Virus record (IMG/VR): IMGVR_UViG_3300031673_000026 | Span: 1 to 64,000 of that record | DNA: 64,000 nt | Source: a virus | Direction: 5' to 3' (one strand) | Part shown: piece after piece, positions 1 to 9,365 of the stretch | Layout of the letters: each line of letters begins with the position of its first letter | Numbering within the stretch: the first letter of the stretch is position 1 | Translations under genes and position numbers: made by a program | Notes under the pieces: model-generated | The model's database searches: none | Told to the model about the DNA's origin: nothing | What the model saw: only the letters and a program-made list of their open reading frames with translations

Positions 1-1
1 G

Positions 2-3000
2 CTCGACGAAAACACCATGAAGCTAAGGGAAGTTACCAGAGTGATTAAAGAGAAGAAAGAAGCGGAAGTCGCGGCAATAGCCGTATCGGAAGAACAGAAA
101 AAGACATATGAGGAGACCGCTAAGAGCCTGGGGGTTATCACAAGGGATGGATACGGGAAGCTGATGCAGCAAGTTGGCGCCATGGAGGCTGTATGGAAAA
201 AAGACGGGGATCAAATTTCAAGAAACTACACCCTATCAACAGCACTCAAAAATAAAATAGATGAACTCACGGATAGCTTTAGGACTGCGGGGAAGGATGT
301 ACCGAAGGGCCTGGAGAGGCTAAATAGTGAATTTCGTGATATGTACGCGCTCACGGTCCCGGTGGCACGGGCGATCAGTGATATGGGAATCGACCTGTTC
401 CCGAAGGCAGCGCAAAACGCCGTGAAATTAGAAAGCGGGATTGAGGATATAGGCGACGAGGCGGAAAAGACAGAAAAAGAAGTTGTTTCGCTTAGCACTA
501 AGCTTGAGGACCTATCCGGGTCACTTGGTGGAATAGTTAGCAATCTCGCAGGAATTGGGGCGATTTCAGAGTCTGCGGCGCGGTCGCTTTCCGGTATAAC
601 ATCAGGTATAGGTGGGGTTGGAAGTGGTATAGATCAATTCCAGGATGCCGGGAAGGGGCTGATTGGTACAATCGATAAGATAGGTGGAGTGGTGGGCATT
701 GCCACAAGCGCCATATCCGTACTGCAAAACGTAATTGGGCTATTTGCCGGTGATAGCGGAGAGCTGGAAGCCGCACGGCGCAGGATTGCTGGGTTGCCCG
801 GTGTAACGAGAGACTGGTCCGAAGACATTGAAAAGTTAGCGCAGGAGCTTGGCGGGGCCGGTAGTGCGGCCCGGGCGTTCAATCAAATGCTTCCTGACAT
901 TATTCGGGATAGCAATATCACAATAAATACATTTGATGCGTGGATTGGGAAGGTCCGGGAAATAGTATCAAGCTATGAGCAGGGCACCGCCTCAATATAC
1001 GAGACGCAAAAGAATTTCGGGGCCGCGTTTGACGCTATGAGAGAAAAGGCCGTCGAGCTTGGCGTTGAAGGTGGCAGAGCGATGATCGGGCTTATCCTGG
1101 AAGCGGAAGAGTTCGGGCTCAATGTCAAGGAGATCGCCGAATACACCTCCTCCAATATGGTTGCGGCGACAAAAGGCTGGATGCAGGTCCTGGAGCAAAT
1201 GGGCGGGGTGTCCGTCCCCATCCTGGATGAGCAGGTTAGGCAACTTAAGCTAATAGAATCTATCCCGCCGGGGATAGCGACGCAAATCGAAGGGGCAACC
1301 GCTGCCCTGGTTGGGCTTTCCAATGTGACGGAATTGCTGCCAGAGGATTTCGCCCAATTCGGATTGATCGTTGAAGATGTAAGGGGTAAGCTGGAAGCAC
1401 AGGGTATAACCGGTACTGATACCGCCCTTGCAATGAAACCGCTACTGGAAAGAATCATATATCTATCGCAAGAATACGGTTACGCTATTGACGACGGCAC
1501 GCAGGCGCTAATTGACCAGGGCATCGCGGCCGGGGTACTTGATGCGGACATCCGCAGCGATACGGAAATACAGATTGAACTCCAGGAGAAAATGCTTGGT
1601 GTTCTGGAGCGTATCGAGATTGGTTTTTTTGGAATTTCCGATGCCGTGGGGGAGCTTGGCAGGACAGGAGAAAAGGCATTTTTTCACATGGATGACGCTG
1701 CGACCGGCTGGAAAAAGACCATGCAGGACGTTATCGACACGACGGAAGACGCCACGGATGCCATCGCGGGTATGGGCGGGATGCACGACGATGTAATGTT
1801 CGGGCATTCCATCATCCCGGACATAGACACCTGGATCGGAAAGCTTGGTGATGTCACATCGGACCTTGACGGGGATGTAATTGCCGCTATTTCCAAAATG
1901 GGCAGCGTATACGGTGTCGTTTCCAGCGGAATGTACGCCGACAACGAAGAGCTGCAATCCCAATTGTCCACTATGGTTGATGATATCCGCGATCTGTATT
2001 CCCAGGCTGGTGCAGAGCTATTTTCCCAGAACTACGCGGCCGGGGCATACTCTCAGTACGGGATTAATAATGAAGGGCAAGTTTCCGGGATGTCAATGCA
2101 ATTCGAGGAACTGCAAGACCTCTGGTACAACTTTGGCGGCGACCTGGTACATGATATTGACGGGTTTGGCGCGTACGTTAACGACCTGAAAAACCTGACC
2201 GTTGCCGATGAACTGCAGGATGAATTCACCTGGTTTGTTTCAGAAATGGTTAAGTGGCAGGACCGGCTTGAGGCCGGTGACATATGGGATGTGGACAGCC
2301 AATCGTGGATTGTACCGGAAGCACCTACCAGTTTCGACGTTGACACGGAATCACTTAGCAAGGCTTTTTCTGGCCTGATATCCAAGGCGAAATCGTTCGG
2401 GCTCGAAGGGACCGCGGCGATGATCGATCTAATGAATGCCTCCAAATCGCTGGGGGTCAACGTCAAGGAGATCGAAGCGTACCAAAAGGCACAAATGAAA
2501 TCCGCCGCAGACGGGTGGCGCAAGGTGCTATCGGAGTTTGACGGGGCCGTGCTGCCGTCGCTAAGTCGTATAATCGATATAGAGGACCGGTACGCATCTA
2601 TGCCGGAAGAACTAAGGGGTGAGATAGAGGGGGCCGCGCAGGCGCTAACCGGATTGAGTAATGCCAGAAAGCTAACCACCAATGAATTCGATCAATTCGA
2701 GCTCGTTGGACTCGACATGATACAGAAGCTTTCTGGCCAAGGTGTCGAGGGGAATGCCGCTATCCCCATGATGTCCGATTTCCTGGAGCGGATGAACATG
2801 CTATCACAGGAGTATGGATATGAGCTTGACCCGGCAATACAGGCGCTTATTGACACCGGCCTGGCAAACGGGACATTGTCCGATGACATAAGAACGGACA
2901 CACAGAAGCAGGTTACGTTACAAGAAGAAATGGTATCTCATCTTTCTGATATCGCAGCGGCGTTGGGGGCGGAGGGATATTTCCAGGAAAATGATATTCC

Positions 3001-3304
3001 CGGGTTTGCGTCCGGGACGGTTGGGGCAATACCGATACCCGACAGGTTCATTGTAGGTGAGCAAGGACCGGAATATGTGGAGGTAAGCGGCGGAAAAATG
3101 GACGTCACACCGCTGGGGCAAAGATCGGTATCACCGTATCAATCGCAGGGGGAGGGCGACGTGGCGCGCAGCATAACGATCAATATGCATATAACCGCCG
3201 ATGAGATTAATGACCCCAATAAGCTTGCGGAGAAGATGATATATATTTTTGAATACAATACGGGGAATATAATTGGCGTAATGTCGGAGAAAGTCAATGG
3301 ATGA
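2..3304 (+). CDS. Tail tape measure protein (5' end probably outside window)
   Basis: Tape measure proteins set tail length and are ejected during DNA delivery. The frame is open to the left edge and no ribosome binding site precedes the first ATG (17), so the gene is probably cut by the window; residues here count from that ATG. Gly/Ala-rich helical stretches fill about 150-260. Two long segments, roughly 335-535 and 779-984, are diverged copies of each other, sharing 'NVKEI', 'LSQEYGY' and a 'QALID-G-A-G-L--DIR-DT' signature. The C-terminus has the 'VGEQGPEYV' motif common at tape measure ends. Length (about 1100 residues) and the following tail genes fit this role. Confidence 0.88.
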   Translation, partial: LDENTMKLREVTRVIKEKKEAEVAAIAVSEEQKKTYEETAKSLGVITRDGYGKLMQQVGAMEAVWKKDGDQISRNYTLSTALKNKIDELTDSFRTAGKDVPKGLERLNSEFRDMYALTVPVARAISDMGIDLFPKAAQNAVKLESGIEDIGDEAEKTEKEVVSLSTKLEDLSGSLGGIVSNLAGIGAISESAARSLSGITSGIGGVGSGIDQFQDAGKGLIGTIDKIGGVVGIATSAISVLQNVIGLFAGDSGELEAARRRIAGLPGVTRDWSEDIEKLAQELGGAGSAARAFNQMLPDIIRDSNITINTFDAWIGKVREIVSSYEQGTASIYETQKNFGAAFDAMREKAVELGVEGGRAMIGLILEAEEFGLNVKEIAEYTSSNMVAATKGWMQVLEQMGGVSVPILDEQVRQLKLIESIPPGIATQIEGATAALVGLSNVTELLPEDFAQFGLIVEDVRGKLEAQGITGTDTALAMKPLLERIIYLSQEYGYAIDDGTQALIDQGIAAGVLDADIRSDTEIQIELQEKMLGVLERIEIGFFGISDAVGELGRTGEKAFFHMDDAATGWKKTMQDVIDTTEDATDAIAGMGGMHDDVMFGHSIIPDIDTWIGKLGDVTSDLDGDVIAAISKMGSVYGVVSSGMYADNEELQSQLSTMVDDIRDLYSQAGAELFSQNYAAGAYSQYGINNEGQVSGMSMQFEELQDLWYNFGGDLVHDIDGFGAYVNDLKNLTVADELQDEFTWFVSEMVKWQDRLEAGDIWDVDSQSWIVPEAPTSFDVDTESLSKAFSGLISKAKSFGLEGTAAMIDLMNASKSLGVNVKEIEAYQKAQMKSAADGWRKVLSEFDGAVLPSLSRIIDIEDRYASMPEELRGEIEGAAQALTGLSNARKLTTNEFDQFELVGLDMIQKLSGQGVEGNAAIPMMSDFLERMNMLSQEYGYELDPAIQALIDTGLANGTLSDDIRTDTQKQVTLQEEMVSHLSDIAAALGAEGYFQENDIPGFASGTVGAIPIPDRFIVGEQGPEYVEVSGGKMDVTPLGQRSVSPYQSQGEGDVARSITINMHITADEINDPNKLAEKMIYIFEYNTGNIIGVMSEKVNG

Positions 3305-4085
3305 AGTTTTCTATAACGATATAGCAGGCTCCTTGCAGTTTTCCAGGAGCGTCACGAATTCGGAAACGGATTACGGTGTTGACCGGGCGGTTTCAGATAC
3401 AATCAAGAGCACCTGCCGGTCAACCGGGACAGGAGACTGGCACATAACCTTTAACGGTTCTGGAGCCAATAACATTAAGGGGATAATAATCTGTGGACTT
3501 AATACCGGGACATGGACAACCTTACAGGCTCAGGGCGATGACGCTGATTTTGCCGGTGCCCCGGCCGCGACTTCTAACTTCACTGTAAAAACCAGGACGC
3601 TGTACCGCTATGACGCCGCAAGCCGAATGGTGGTGTCCGCACCTAGGTATGATGCGTATATTAAGGAAACATGGGGATACCAGGATTACCGGATAAAATT
3701 CAACTCCGCCGCGGTCAGTTATTACGATATCGGCAGGGTGTATATATTCACGGGGAACAATGTATGTACGCGCAACCCTAACGCCGGTGCGCCTGGCGGC
3801 ATAATGACAACCTGCAATATAGTATCCGGGGAAGGCGGGCAACTGATAAGCACACCAAAATACCAGCAGTTCATATATGACATGAATTTTTCCCGTACCG
3901 ACCGGACAGAGATTGACTGGATAGAAAAGATACTCCCGCTTAATCCGTCGCTGATATGGGCGGTTGACGGGTTAACGAGCGGGCAATTAATCTTCGGGAA
4001 GGTTACTACCGGCCTGCCAAGCACCATAGGCCTCACGTTCGGCGACGATGCAAATATCAATGTCAAGCTAACGGAGGCGCTGTAA
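3297..4085 (+). CDS. Tail protein of unknown function, downstream of tape measure
   Basis: A 262-residue soluble protein rich in Tyr, Thr, Gly and Asn, consistent with beta structure. It starts at an ATG 8 bases before the end of the tape measure gene, with GGAGA upstream, and its TAA overlaps the ATG of the next gene, so the tail genes are translationally coupled. Position between tape measure and hub is where distal-tail or baseplate proteins normally sit. No family is recognised from the sequence itself; the tail role is inferred from context. Confidence 0.7.
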   Translation: MDEVFYNDIAGSLQFSRSVTNSETDYGVDRAVSDTIKSTCRSTGTGDWHITFNGSGANNIKGIIICGLNTGTWTTLQAQGDDADFAGAPAATSNFTVKTRTLYRYDAASRMVVSAPRYDAYIKETWGYQDYRIKFNSAAVSYYDIGRVYIFTGNNVCTRNPNAGAPGGIMTTCNIVSGEGGQLISTPKYQQFIYDMNFSRTDRTEIDWIEKILPLNPSLIWAVDGLTSGQLIFGKVTTGLPSTIGLTFGDDANINVKLTEAL

Positions 4086-5530
4086 TGAATATACTTCTCG
4101 ACCTGGCGCTTCCCGACGCGACTATTTACGTCGCAAAAATAAAAACAGAATATAACGGCCATCAGTATATCGATGACATAGTAAGCGTTTCGGAAATCGT
4201 GGACAACATGGGCTCTGCGAAAACATACGAATCCGGGGTAATTACAATTGTGATCAATGATATGTATGGAAAGTACCGCGATGTTATGGTATCCGACACC
4301 AATCAGTACATTGCCAATATCACCGCTATACTCAGGAAAGAAGACGGTACGGTACTGGCAACGCAGGGCGTCAACACCTGGTCGTTTCAGGACGGAACCT
4401 GGACCCTGAAATGCAACTCTCAAATCGACATGAATGCCGATATCACGGAAAAAATCAATACCACTACCTGGCCTGATGCTGCCGACGATGCGATTGGCGA
4501 GGTGGTTCCGCAGGCATACAACACGATATTGGGGCTTAAGGCGTGGTTGGTGGACGATGTCGTCAATACTGGCGGGGAATGGCTGTTGAGCAGCAAGGAA
4601 ATCAGCACTATCACCAAGGTTGTCGTCGCCGGAGAGACGATACTTCCCGCATATTATTCCTTACAAAGCGGCGGCGGCTATTGGTGGGTTAAAATGTCTC
4701 ATGGGGTGATTATGGGCAAGGCGGATTTCGCCATCGTGGATGTAACCACTCCCGCCTACACCCCGGTGGAGATAATCACCGCCCAACTGGCAGGGACCGT
4801 CACAGTTGCCACAAACGCAGGGTTCAGCGCCCGGTTGGCCGCGCAGGGGTACACAGCAAGTAATTGTCGCTATTTACTCGACAGAACAATGAGCCCCGCT
4901 GCCGCACTCAAGGCCTTCTGTGAGAGTTTTGAATGTAACTATCGCCTCGATGCTTCCGGGGAAGTGATATTCAACTGGCTCAACCGCAGCACTATCAACC
5001 TGGCGGGGACGCTGCGGGAAGTCGATATCTTGACGGCAAAACAGTCGCAGGACTATAAGCCTGCGCAAATTAAGAACAGAATAAAAATTCACTATGATAG
5101 GAACTACGTTGACGGCGGGTACACGTATTTCGAGACCTACGCAGGCGCAAGCCAATTAACCTGGGGCACCTTTGATGCTGAGATTGAATACGAATACCTG
5201 ACGGAAACAGTCCAGGCTAATGTGAGCGTTACGGAACTCTATTATCTGTGGGCTAACCCTCCGGCGACCTGGGAGATTACGACGACAATCGACACCGGGG
5301 AAGATTACAATAATGGGGATTGGCTCCGGGTAAGTCACCCGCGATTCTTAACCCCGAACTCGTATTTCGTCCAGGTTATCAGGAAGGCAATCCAGGCGGA
5401 CAATGACATCATAACGTTTACCGTCAGGGATTATAATTATTTATCGAAAACGTTCTATCTAATCGATGAGCGGGGTTGGTTCCTGCTCGATGTGGATGGA
5501 TACAGAATCAAGGAGGTATACAATGGGTGA
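4085..5530 (+). CDS. Tail hub / baseplate-like protein
   Basis: A 481-residue protein without membrane segments. The middle ('RTMSPAAALKAFCESF' then 'RLDASGEVIFNWL', about residues 265-305) resembles the hub domains of phage tail-associated proteins that bind beneath the tube. The end ('FYLIDERGWFLLDVDGYRI') is typical of the tail-fibre-proximal tail of such proteins. Coupled to the gene before by a one-base stop/start overlap. Assigned as hub from position and local resemblance; not certain. Confidence 0.6.
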   Translation: MNILLDLALPDATIYVAKIKTEYNGHQYIDDIVSVSEIVDNMGSAKTYESGVITIVINDMYGKYRDVMVSDTNQYIANITAILRKEDGTVLATQGVNTWSFQDGTWTLKCNSQIDMNADITEKINTTTWPDAADDAIGEVVPQAYNTILGLKAWLVDDVVNTGGEWLLSSKEISTITKVVVAGETILPAYYSLQSGGGYWWVKMSHGVIMGKADFAIVDVTTPAYTPVEIITAQLAGTVTVATNAGFSARLAAQGYTASNCRYLLDRTMSPAAALKAFCESFECNYRLDASGEVIFNWLNRSTINLAGTLREVDILTAKQSQDYKPAQIKNRIKIHYDRNYVDGGYTYFETYAGASQLTWGTFDAEIEYEYLTETVQANVSVTELYYLWANPPATWEITTTIDTGEDYNNGDWLRVSHPRFLTPNSYFVQVIRKAIQADNDIITFTVRDYNYLSKTFYLIDERGWFLLDVDGYRIKEVYNG

Positions 5531-6239
5531 GCAATCTGTCCCCGAAAAAACACAACTGGCAAACGCAGACATAACGGACGGAGATTTCTTTTATATCGTT
5601 GACACAAGCGCCGGGGACGACGGCGGCAAGTGCCTAGATGCGAACGGTGTAGTATGGACCGGGGTTGCAAGTCGCGTAGACTGCGGGGTTGCAATCAATT
5701 TTGGAACGGCCCTTAACCCTAATGGACAAATAGTCGAGACGGCGGGCGGAGAGTTCCGGGTTCAGGGCAGGGAAAACGATTTCAAGATCAGGCATGTCGG
5801 GACGGTGGCAGGCAACATATATATCCAGAATTTATCGCACGGAAACAATATTATATGCACAGCCGAAGACGCTGGAGGGGTTGAAAGGGCGCTATTAACC
5901 CTATCCTCAGCGAACAGGACCGCTATAGTTTCCGGCATAGAGCGAACCAAAGCGGCCGCCTCTGCCGATAGCGATGCTTTTAACGTAGCCGGTGTTTCTG
6001 TCCTGGAAGTTGACACGGCCGCCGGAAACGTTACGCTTGGGGGTCTGGCTGGCGGAGTAGCCAACCAGGATTTGAGGATCGTCAAGATCAATACAGCGAA
6101 CAGCCTGATTATAGAGAATGAAGAGGGCACCGGAACCCAGAAGTTTGGGACGGCGGACGGCGCAGACATAACGCTAACGCACCGGGGCGGGGTCGATCTT
6201 CATTTTAATGGTACCCTTTGGCTGGAAGTATCACATTAA
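5523..6239 (+). CDS. Fibre- or decoration-like structural protein
   Basis: A 238-residue Gly/Ala/Asn/Thr-rich protein; the ATG at 5523 follows AAGGAGG and overlaps the hub gene by 8 bases. The C-terminal third ('NQDLRIVKINTANSLIIENE') resembles the beta-rich ends of phage fibre proteins that carry regularly spaced hydrophobics. No enzymatic motif is visible. Likely an appendage or fibre part because it lies between the hub and another fibre-like gene. Confidence 0.6.
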   Translation: MGEQSVPEKTQLANADITDGDFFYIVDTSAGDDGGKCLDANGVVWTGVASRVDCGVAINFGTALNPNGQIVETAGGEFRVQGRENDFKIRHVGTVAGNIYIQNLSHGNNIICTAEDAGGVERALLTLSSANRTAIVSGIERTKAAASADSDAFNVAGVSVLEVDTAAGNVTLGGLAGGVANQDLRIVKINTANSLIIENEEGTGTQKFGTADGADITLTHRGGVDLHFNGTLWLEVSH

Positions 6240-6249
6240 AGGGGAAATT

Positions 6250-7020
6250 ATGGGAAAACGAACAGAACTACCAAACATAAACGCTATCGGTACGGCGGAT
6301 AACCCGGTTACAACAATCCACGTCAAGAATATAGCAGGTGTCGAGAAAATCTACTATACAGCGCCCGTATACACGACATCGCCGGACGCGGAGACGATAG
6401 CAGGGGTGAAATTTAACACCGGAACCGGTAACCTGGAATTTAGCGCGCCGATTGTTTCGGACATTGATGTTACCGGGGACCTGGACGTTACTGGCGACGT
6501 GACCATTATCGGAGCGACCGACATAACCGGAGATACGGACGTTACCGGGGACCTGGTAGTTACTGGAGACATTGGTTGCACCGGGGACTACAATCTAACC
6601 GGAGTCGCAAACAAGGGGTTCAAGCCGAATTCGGCTGGGGATATTACGTTTTATCAGAAGGGGATATTTACGGGGAATATCGAGGCGAATGGGAATATAA
6701 AGCTCCCAGTTGGGAAATACATAAACGATACTGGTGGGAGTACACGAGGCATAAATTTTGACGCCAGCGGGAACACCGTTATACAACAAAATCTTAACGC
6801 AACCGGATACATTAACTCTACCGGGGCCAGTAACGGGCTAAGCTTTACGGGGGAAAACGCTTCATTCACCAAAAACGTAATAATTAACGGTGACTGCTCA
6901 GTCCCTTCCGCTACCGGGGATTACTATCACGGCTCCAATAAGGGAAAAACCGGAACGATAACTCTTGCATCTACAACACAGATACAGGTTAGTGGCGGTG
7001 TTATTTACGGGTGGTCATAA
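6250..7020 (+). CDS. Tail fibre-like protein with VTGD repeats
   Basis: A 256-residue protein whose residues 75-120 contain about eight short tandem units of the form [D/V]-[V/I]-T-G-D, a pattern expected for a beta-solenoid or triple-beta-helix fibre shaft. The C-terminal part is Gly/Asn/Thr-rich, as in fibre heads. The ATG at 6250 has a GGGGAAAT ribosome binding site. It ends 6 bases inside the convergent minus-strand gene, the boundary of the tail module. Confidence 0.65.
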   Translation: MGKRTELPNINAIGTADNPVTTIHVKNIAGVEKIYYTAPVYTTSPDAETIAGVKFNTGTGNLEFSAPIVSDIDVTGDLDVTGDVTIIGATDITGDTDVTGDLVVTGDIGCTGDYNLTGVANKGFKPNSAGDITFYQKGIFTGNIEANGNIKLPVGKYINDTGGSTRGINFDASGNTVIQQNLNATGYINSTGASNGLSFTGENASFTKNVIINGDCSVPSATGDYYHGSNKGKTGTITLASTTQIQVSGGVIYGWS

Positions 7021-7380
7021 ATTAAGGTTGACCACTCCCATAAAATTTACAACTTCCCACTTCCCATCGGAAGAGATGATTGCAAGGCCCTTCATTTTGT
7101 CCATCGCGTCAACGCTGCCCGAAAACCTTTTCTCTCCGATGGTGAAGTATACCGCAACGGTATTGCATGCATCCGATGATACATAATTCCATCCGCCTAC
7201 CCTCTGCCAATCTCCATCCCTTTGCATGTACACGCCGTTATCGTTGAACCAAATCGAATCGATTGCCCCGTTATAGTATATGTCATATTTTTGATCGTGT
7301 ATATATCGAGCGCATAGCGTAACAGTACAAGTCATTATAGTTAAAACCAGAGTAAACGCACCCAATCTATTTATTTTCAT
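7015..7380 (-). CDS. Secreted small protein of unknown function
   Basis: A 121-residue protein beginning with a clear signal peptide: 'MKINR' followed by about 15 hydrophobic residues and a likely cleavage site after 'TLCA' (residue 24). The mature part is Trp/Tyr/Gly-rich with two Cys-poor beta-like blocks. It is the last gene of the leftward operon and converges on the tail fibre gene. Export suggests a role at the cell surface, such as superinfection exclusion, but nothing proves that. Confidence 0.6.
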   Translation of the reverse strand: MKINRLGAFTLVLTIMTCTVTLCARYIHDQKYDIYYNGAIDSIWFNDNGVYMQRDGDWQRVGGWNYVSSDACNTVAVYFTIGEKRFSGSVDAMDKMKGLAIISSDGKWEVVNFMGVVNLNL

Positions 7381-7405
7381 AGTATTCTCCTATAATTTAA
7401 TTCTT

Positions 7406-7651
7406 TCATTGTCCTTCCCCCGGGTATCCAAAGTCGCCTATGCATCGGCTGCATCGCTCGATAATCCATACGCCGGGGTAGGTGACGCCAGGCTCCCTTT
7501 CTAATCTCATGGTTAACAGTATGTCGTATAGCGTGCAACCATAATCGTCTTCATGTGTATCTCCATCATTATACTGACAATCGTCACTGCACCATTCACC
7601 GTTTTCGGTAGTTACTATTCTTACCGGGATCATTTTGGTTATTTCTTTCAT
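7406..7651 (-). CDS. Small Cys-containing protein
   Basis: An 81-residue acidic protein; the ATG at 7651 was chosen because AAGGAG lies 8 bases before it. Cys pairs at 'EWCSDDC' and 'ERCSRC' could bind a metal. The sequence downstream of the gene on the leftward transcript is AT-rich without a clear terminator. Function unknown. Confidence 0.55.
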   Translation of the reverse strand: MKEITKMIPVRIVTTENGEWCSDDCQYNDGDTHEDDYGCTLYDILLTMRLEREPGVTYPGVWIIERCSRCIGDFGYPGEGQ

Positions 7652-7652
7652 T

Positions 7653-7922
7653 TCAATCTCCTTCTTGCTTAGATATATATCCCCTGACAATCCTGGTTGA
7701 TTCCCTAATCCCTTCCAGAAACCCTTCCCGGCGCCCATCCGCGCAGCCCTTCCGGTAGGCCCCGATCACATTGACTACCATCCCACAAAGGATTCCAATC
7801 ACAACGACAATGCTCCTTCCGCCCGCGAGCAAATAGCTGGAAATGGTCATTACCGTAAGTAGTGCCGCGGTGACCGGCAGCAGGAATTCACGGATTGGCG
7901 CTATCATCTTTTCATATTTCAT
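7653..7922 (-). CDS. Small membrane protein, two transmembrane helices
   Basis: An 89-residue protein with two hydrophobic helices (about residues 14-33 and 38-56), followed by a basic tail with 'GRREGFLEGI'. The ATG overlaps the TGA of the upstream truncated gene. The same general plan (two helices plus short charged tail) recurs at 9568-9762. Function unknown; a membrane-modifying accessory role is a guess. Confidence 0.6.
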   Translation of the reverse strand: MKYEKMIAPIREFLLPVTAALLTVMTISSYLLAGGRSIVVVIGILCGMVVNVIGAYRKGCADGRREGFLEGIRESTRIVRGYISKQEGD

Positions 7923-8077
7923 AATTCCTTCCCCCTCTTGTCCAGGCAGCCCGTACAGCCCTGCATTCCGTATTCTGAGAACGTAGTCACCTTATTATAT
8001 TCCACCCAGTTCACCACCGATTCCAGGACTTTGATTACTTCGTTTTCGGTCATTTCGTACCATTGCTGCTTATTCAT
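7919..8077 (-). pseudogene. Truncated copy of the 22157-22600 gene
   Basis: The first 38 residues are almost identical to the start of the 147-residue protein at 22157-22600 on the other strand, including 'MTENEVIKVLESVVNWVEYN'. The DNA matches for about 115 bases with only a few substitutions, then diverges abruptly after 'SEYG' and stops 14 codons later ('...KRGKEL'). It keeps its ribosome binding site and a 4-base overlap with the next gene, so a 52-residue product may still be made. This looks like a partial duplication that moved to the opposite arm. Confidence 0.7.
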
Positions 8078-8078
8078 T

Positions 8079-8297
8079 TTACCACTCCCTTGATTTTTGG
8101 CCGGCATAAGCAATACTAATCAATTCGTCGCCGTTGAAATTTTCTGAAAAATATCTTTGTATATAATCGACCAGCGCACGCGACCCTTCATCTTCTTTTA
8201 TTTTTGTAGTTATTGGCTTGCACCCTAAACTACAATACATATATGCAACACCAAAGCCTTCGTGATTATAAGTGTAAGAAGCCTTATATATTCTCAT
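8079..8297 (-). CDS. Small protein of unknown function
   Basis: A 72-residue soluble protein with Tyr-rich N-terminus ('MRIYKASYTYNHEGFG'). It starts at the ATG at 8297 with GAGGACAC just upstream and ends one base before the next start. No family recognised; the chain of short, tightly spaced neighbours supports it as a real gene. Confidence 0.5.
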   Translation of the reverse strand: MRIYKASYTYNHEGFGVAYMYCSLGCKPITTKIKEDEGSRALVDYIQRYFSENFNGDELISIAYAGQKSREW

Positions 8298-8309
8298 CGT
8301 GTCCTCTTC

Positions 8310-8528
8310 TTAGTTCATGCGGAGGTCTTCATCAAGCAACCCCTCATCGATCAATTGATCGGACACGTCCGAAGCTATCTCGAAAAGCTCTTCGCTTACT
8401 TCGGATCCCGCCACGGCTGCATAATTTTCCGCCATCGTCGTCAGGCATAGGATGCCGTCATCTTCCGTGACGCTATCTAGCCAATTTGCCAACATCCATC
8501 TTTTAGCTTCTATGTTCTTTTGTTTCAT
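8310..8528 (-). CDS. Small acidic protein, paralogue of next gene upstream
   Basis: A 72-residue acidic protein. 'AKRWMLANW' near the start and a later 'F-I-----V-DQLIDEGLL' pattern match the protein encoded at 8553-8774, so the two are tandem paralogues. ATG at 8528 follows GGAGGT. Mostly helical by composition; function unknown. Confidence 0.55.
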   Translation of the reverse strand: MKQKNIEAKRWMLANWLDSVTEDDGILCLTTMAENYAAVAGSEVSEELFEIASDVSDQLIDEGLLDEDLRMN

Positions 8529-8552
8529 TTTAAAACCTCCGTTTTTATGATT

Positions 8553-8774
8553 TCAATTTGCCCAAATATATAAGTCATACGCTATTAACTGTTTATTAAT
8601 CAGTATGTCCGCCACTTCGTTTCCCAGGTTGAACATTTCCTCATCTCTTTCAATGCCCATTACTTCGGCGCACGTGCTGCTTAAGTCATCGGGATTAAGA
8701 TGGTCGGTATAGATGGAACCTTTCCAATTCTTTAACATCCACCTTTTAGCTTTTGCTACGTCTTTCTTTTTCAT
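8553..8774 (-). CDS. Small acidic protein, first gene after an internal promoter
   Basis: A 73-residue protein with 'AKRWMLKNW' shared with its downstream neighbour (8310-8528). The ATG at 8774 follows CGGAGGTTAAT, the leader of the promoter cassette at 8810-8838; an upstream in-frame TTG lies in that leader and is rejected. Function unknown. Confidence 0.6.
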   Translation of the reverse strand: MKKKDVAKAKRWMLKNWKGSIYTDHLNPDDLSSTCAEVMGIERDEEMFNLGNEVADILINKQLIAYDLYIWAN

Positions 8775-8809
8775 ATTAACCTCCGTTTTATTTAATTTCA
8801 ACTATCTAT

Positions 8810-8838
8810 ATAATAGCATCTTTTTTCTATTTTGTCAA
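8810..8838 (-). promoter_or_regulatory. Promoter cassette copy 1 (leftward)
   Basis: On the minus strand TTGACA (8838-8833), a 17-base spacer and TATTAT (8815-8810), followed by the conserved leader that ends in CGGAGG before the ATG at 8774. A T-rich block starts exactly 30 bases upstream of the -35, as in the copies at 14898 and 21187. Drives 8774 and the genes to its left. Confidence 0.85.
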
Positions 8839-9129
8839 CTATTTCCCAAATAAAAATAAAAAAAGTTTTGCTACCCTGCCAAACAGGCGATGGAACAGCC
8901 CGCCCTTGACCCTGCCCCCAGTCCCGAATTGATCGACACATGCCTGGCACCGCCTGGTATATAGCCCGCGTGCCCCTACCGCGACGGCACGCATGTGCTC
9001 TCCGTATAGACCGCACCTTTCCCTGGCATCTATCGTTTGGCTAAAGTGATCACAGTTACACATGTCGCAATTTAACGGGTCATTGTCGGCAACTTCAATG
9101 CTGGCTTCGATTTGTTTTGTGATTCTCAA
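8839..9129 (-). CDS. Cys-rich small protein (CxLY family)
   Basis: A 96-residue protein with Cys spacing 'CDMCNC', 'CGLY' and 'RRCQACVDQFG'. The same order (Cys cluster, C-x-LY, RC-x2-C, then Phe) is found in the proteins at 39237-39452 and 39449-40021, so this is a small family in the phage, probably metal-binding. The TTG at 9129 is preferred because GGAG lies 7 bases upstream; a GTG at 9141 lacks a site. The last codons lie in the T-rich block of the promoter cassette. Confidence 0.55.
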   Translation of the reverse strand: MRITKQIEASIEVADNDPLNCDMCNCDHFSQTIDARERCGLYGEHMRAVAVGARGLYTRRCQACVDQFGTGGRVKGGLFHRLFGRVAKLFLFLFGK

Positions 9130-9176
9130 TTTGCGCTCCACGGGACGGCGGCCGAGTTGCCCCGGCCGCCACCTGG

Positions 9177-9365
9177 CTATACGGAACAGTTACAAGTGTT
9201 CGTCCCACCGCTAACCGTAGTCGGCATGGCACACATCGTATCATCGAACGTTTCCCACAGGCTGCAAAGTTCAAAAAGCGATTTATCATATCCGCCCTTT
9301 GCCTCCTTCATTCCATCGCGACCGATAGTTGCGATGGTCACTTTTCCCAAGCTTAGCTTTTTCAT
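9177..9365 (-). CDS. Small protein of unknown function
   Basis: A 62-residue protein; the ATG at 9365 has GGAGGAGAT upstream and sits one base into the end of the preceding gene. The C-terminus has 'TNTCNCSV', two Cys that could bind metal. No family recognised. Confidence 0.5.
   Translation of the reverse strand: MKKLSLGKVTIATIGRDGMKEAKGGYDKSLFELCSLWETFDDTMCAMPTTVSGGTNTCNCSV

Noticed and set aside
226-3121. Several minus-strand frames inside the tape measure gene
   Set aside because: No ribosome binding sites or promoters; they shadow a clearly coding plus-strand frame.
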